Shown here in pieces: positions 5,413 through 5,593 of a DNA stretch of 5,593 nt. The stretch is taken from contig CANMAT010000314.1 in assembly GCA_947494865.1 (NCBI GenBank), forward strand, positions 1 through 5,593. The letters run 5' to 3'. Made by a program: the position numbers and the translations under genes. Each line of letters begins with the position of its first letter. Positions within the stretch are counted from its first letter, which is position 1. The DNA comes from Deltaproteobacteria bacterium (lineage in GTDB: Bacteria; Myxococcota_A; Polyangia; Polyangiales; Ga0077539). The notes beneath the pieces are model-generated. The model saw only the letters and a list, made by a program, of their open reading frames with translations, was not told the DNA's origin and did no database searches.

Positions 5413-5593
5413 ATGACCCACCCCGACGACGCGACGCTCCAGACATGGTTCGACGGCGAGCTCCCCGACGCCGAGCGCGTGGCCCTCGACCTCCACCTCA
5501 CGTCATGCGCGCGCTGTGTGGGCGCGGCGAACGCGCTCCGCTCCCTGCGCGCAACCGTCGACCATTGGGCCGCCGCGCAGCCCGACGCCGACG
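5413..5593 (+). CDS. Putative zinc-finger anti-sigma factor (partial, 3' end off the window)
   Basis: Sixty N-terminal residues are visible. They begin MTHPDDATLQTWFDGELPDA and continue into a helix carrying His28, Cys32 and Cys35 (HLTSCARC). This HX3CX2C pattern after a DGEL-type segment is the hallmark of the zinc-binding anti-sigma domain (ZAS, as in RsrA and ChrR). The expected fourth ligand would be an upstream His, and His3 is the only candidate seen. Such proteins hold their cognate ECF sigma inactive and release it upon redox, metal or envelope signals. Whether this one is soluble or carries a membrane segment and sensor domain cannot be seen here. The start is fixed by AGGAGG at 5401-5406 and lies one base after the sigma stop, so the two are surely co-transcribed and probably translationally coupled. 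Confidence 0.88.
   Translation, partial: MTHPDDATLQTWFDGELPDAERVALDLHLTSCARCVGAANALRSLRATVDHWAAAQPDAD

Overview
This is a very GC-rich window in which almost every codon of the real genes ends in G or C. Gene content and style (a DUF-like lipoprotein, a PcrA-type helicase, an ECF sigma factor with a zinc-finger anti-sigma factor, many weak ribosome sites and GTG starts) suggest a myxobacterium or a relative (Myxococcota, perhaps Polyangiales). That placement is an inference from style; no marker gene here settles it.

Layout. At 1-442 on the minus strand is the front part of a secreted lipoprotein with a probable NTF2/SnoaL-like domain, cut off by the window edge. A 167-base divergent gap follows. 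Then three plus-strand genes lie 43 and 44 bases apart: a 71-residue protein of unknown function (610-825), a calcineurin-type metallophosphoesterase whose metal site 2 looks dismantled (869-1540), and a deoxynucleoside kinase (1585-2199). The kinase converges on a minus-strand UvrD/PcrA-type DNA helicase (2231-4552) across a 31-base gap holding a hairpin. Divergent from the helicase, after about 100 bases, are an RpoE-like ECF sigma factor (4656-5411) and, one base later and behind a perfect AGGAGG, the start of its likely anti-sigma factor (5413 to the edge).

How the parts work together. The kinase (nucleoside salvage) and the helicase (repair and conflict resolution) are housekeeping functions. 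The sigma/anti-sigma pair is a stress-type regulatory module whose sensor half lies mostly outside the window. I do not see an obviously new multi-gene system. The most unusual signals are: (1) a His/Asp-rich linker in the helicase, written in AT-ending codons unlike the rest of the gene; (2) coherent loss of site-2 metal ligands in the phosphoesterase; and (3) TA-containing -10-like boxes at a repeated distance from start codons in genes without ribosome sites, suggesting leaderless or very short-leader transcripts.
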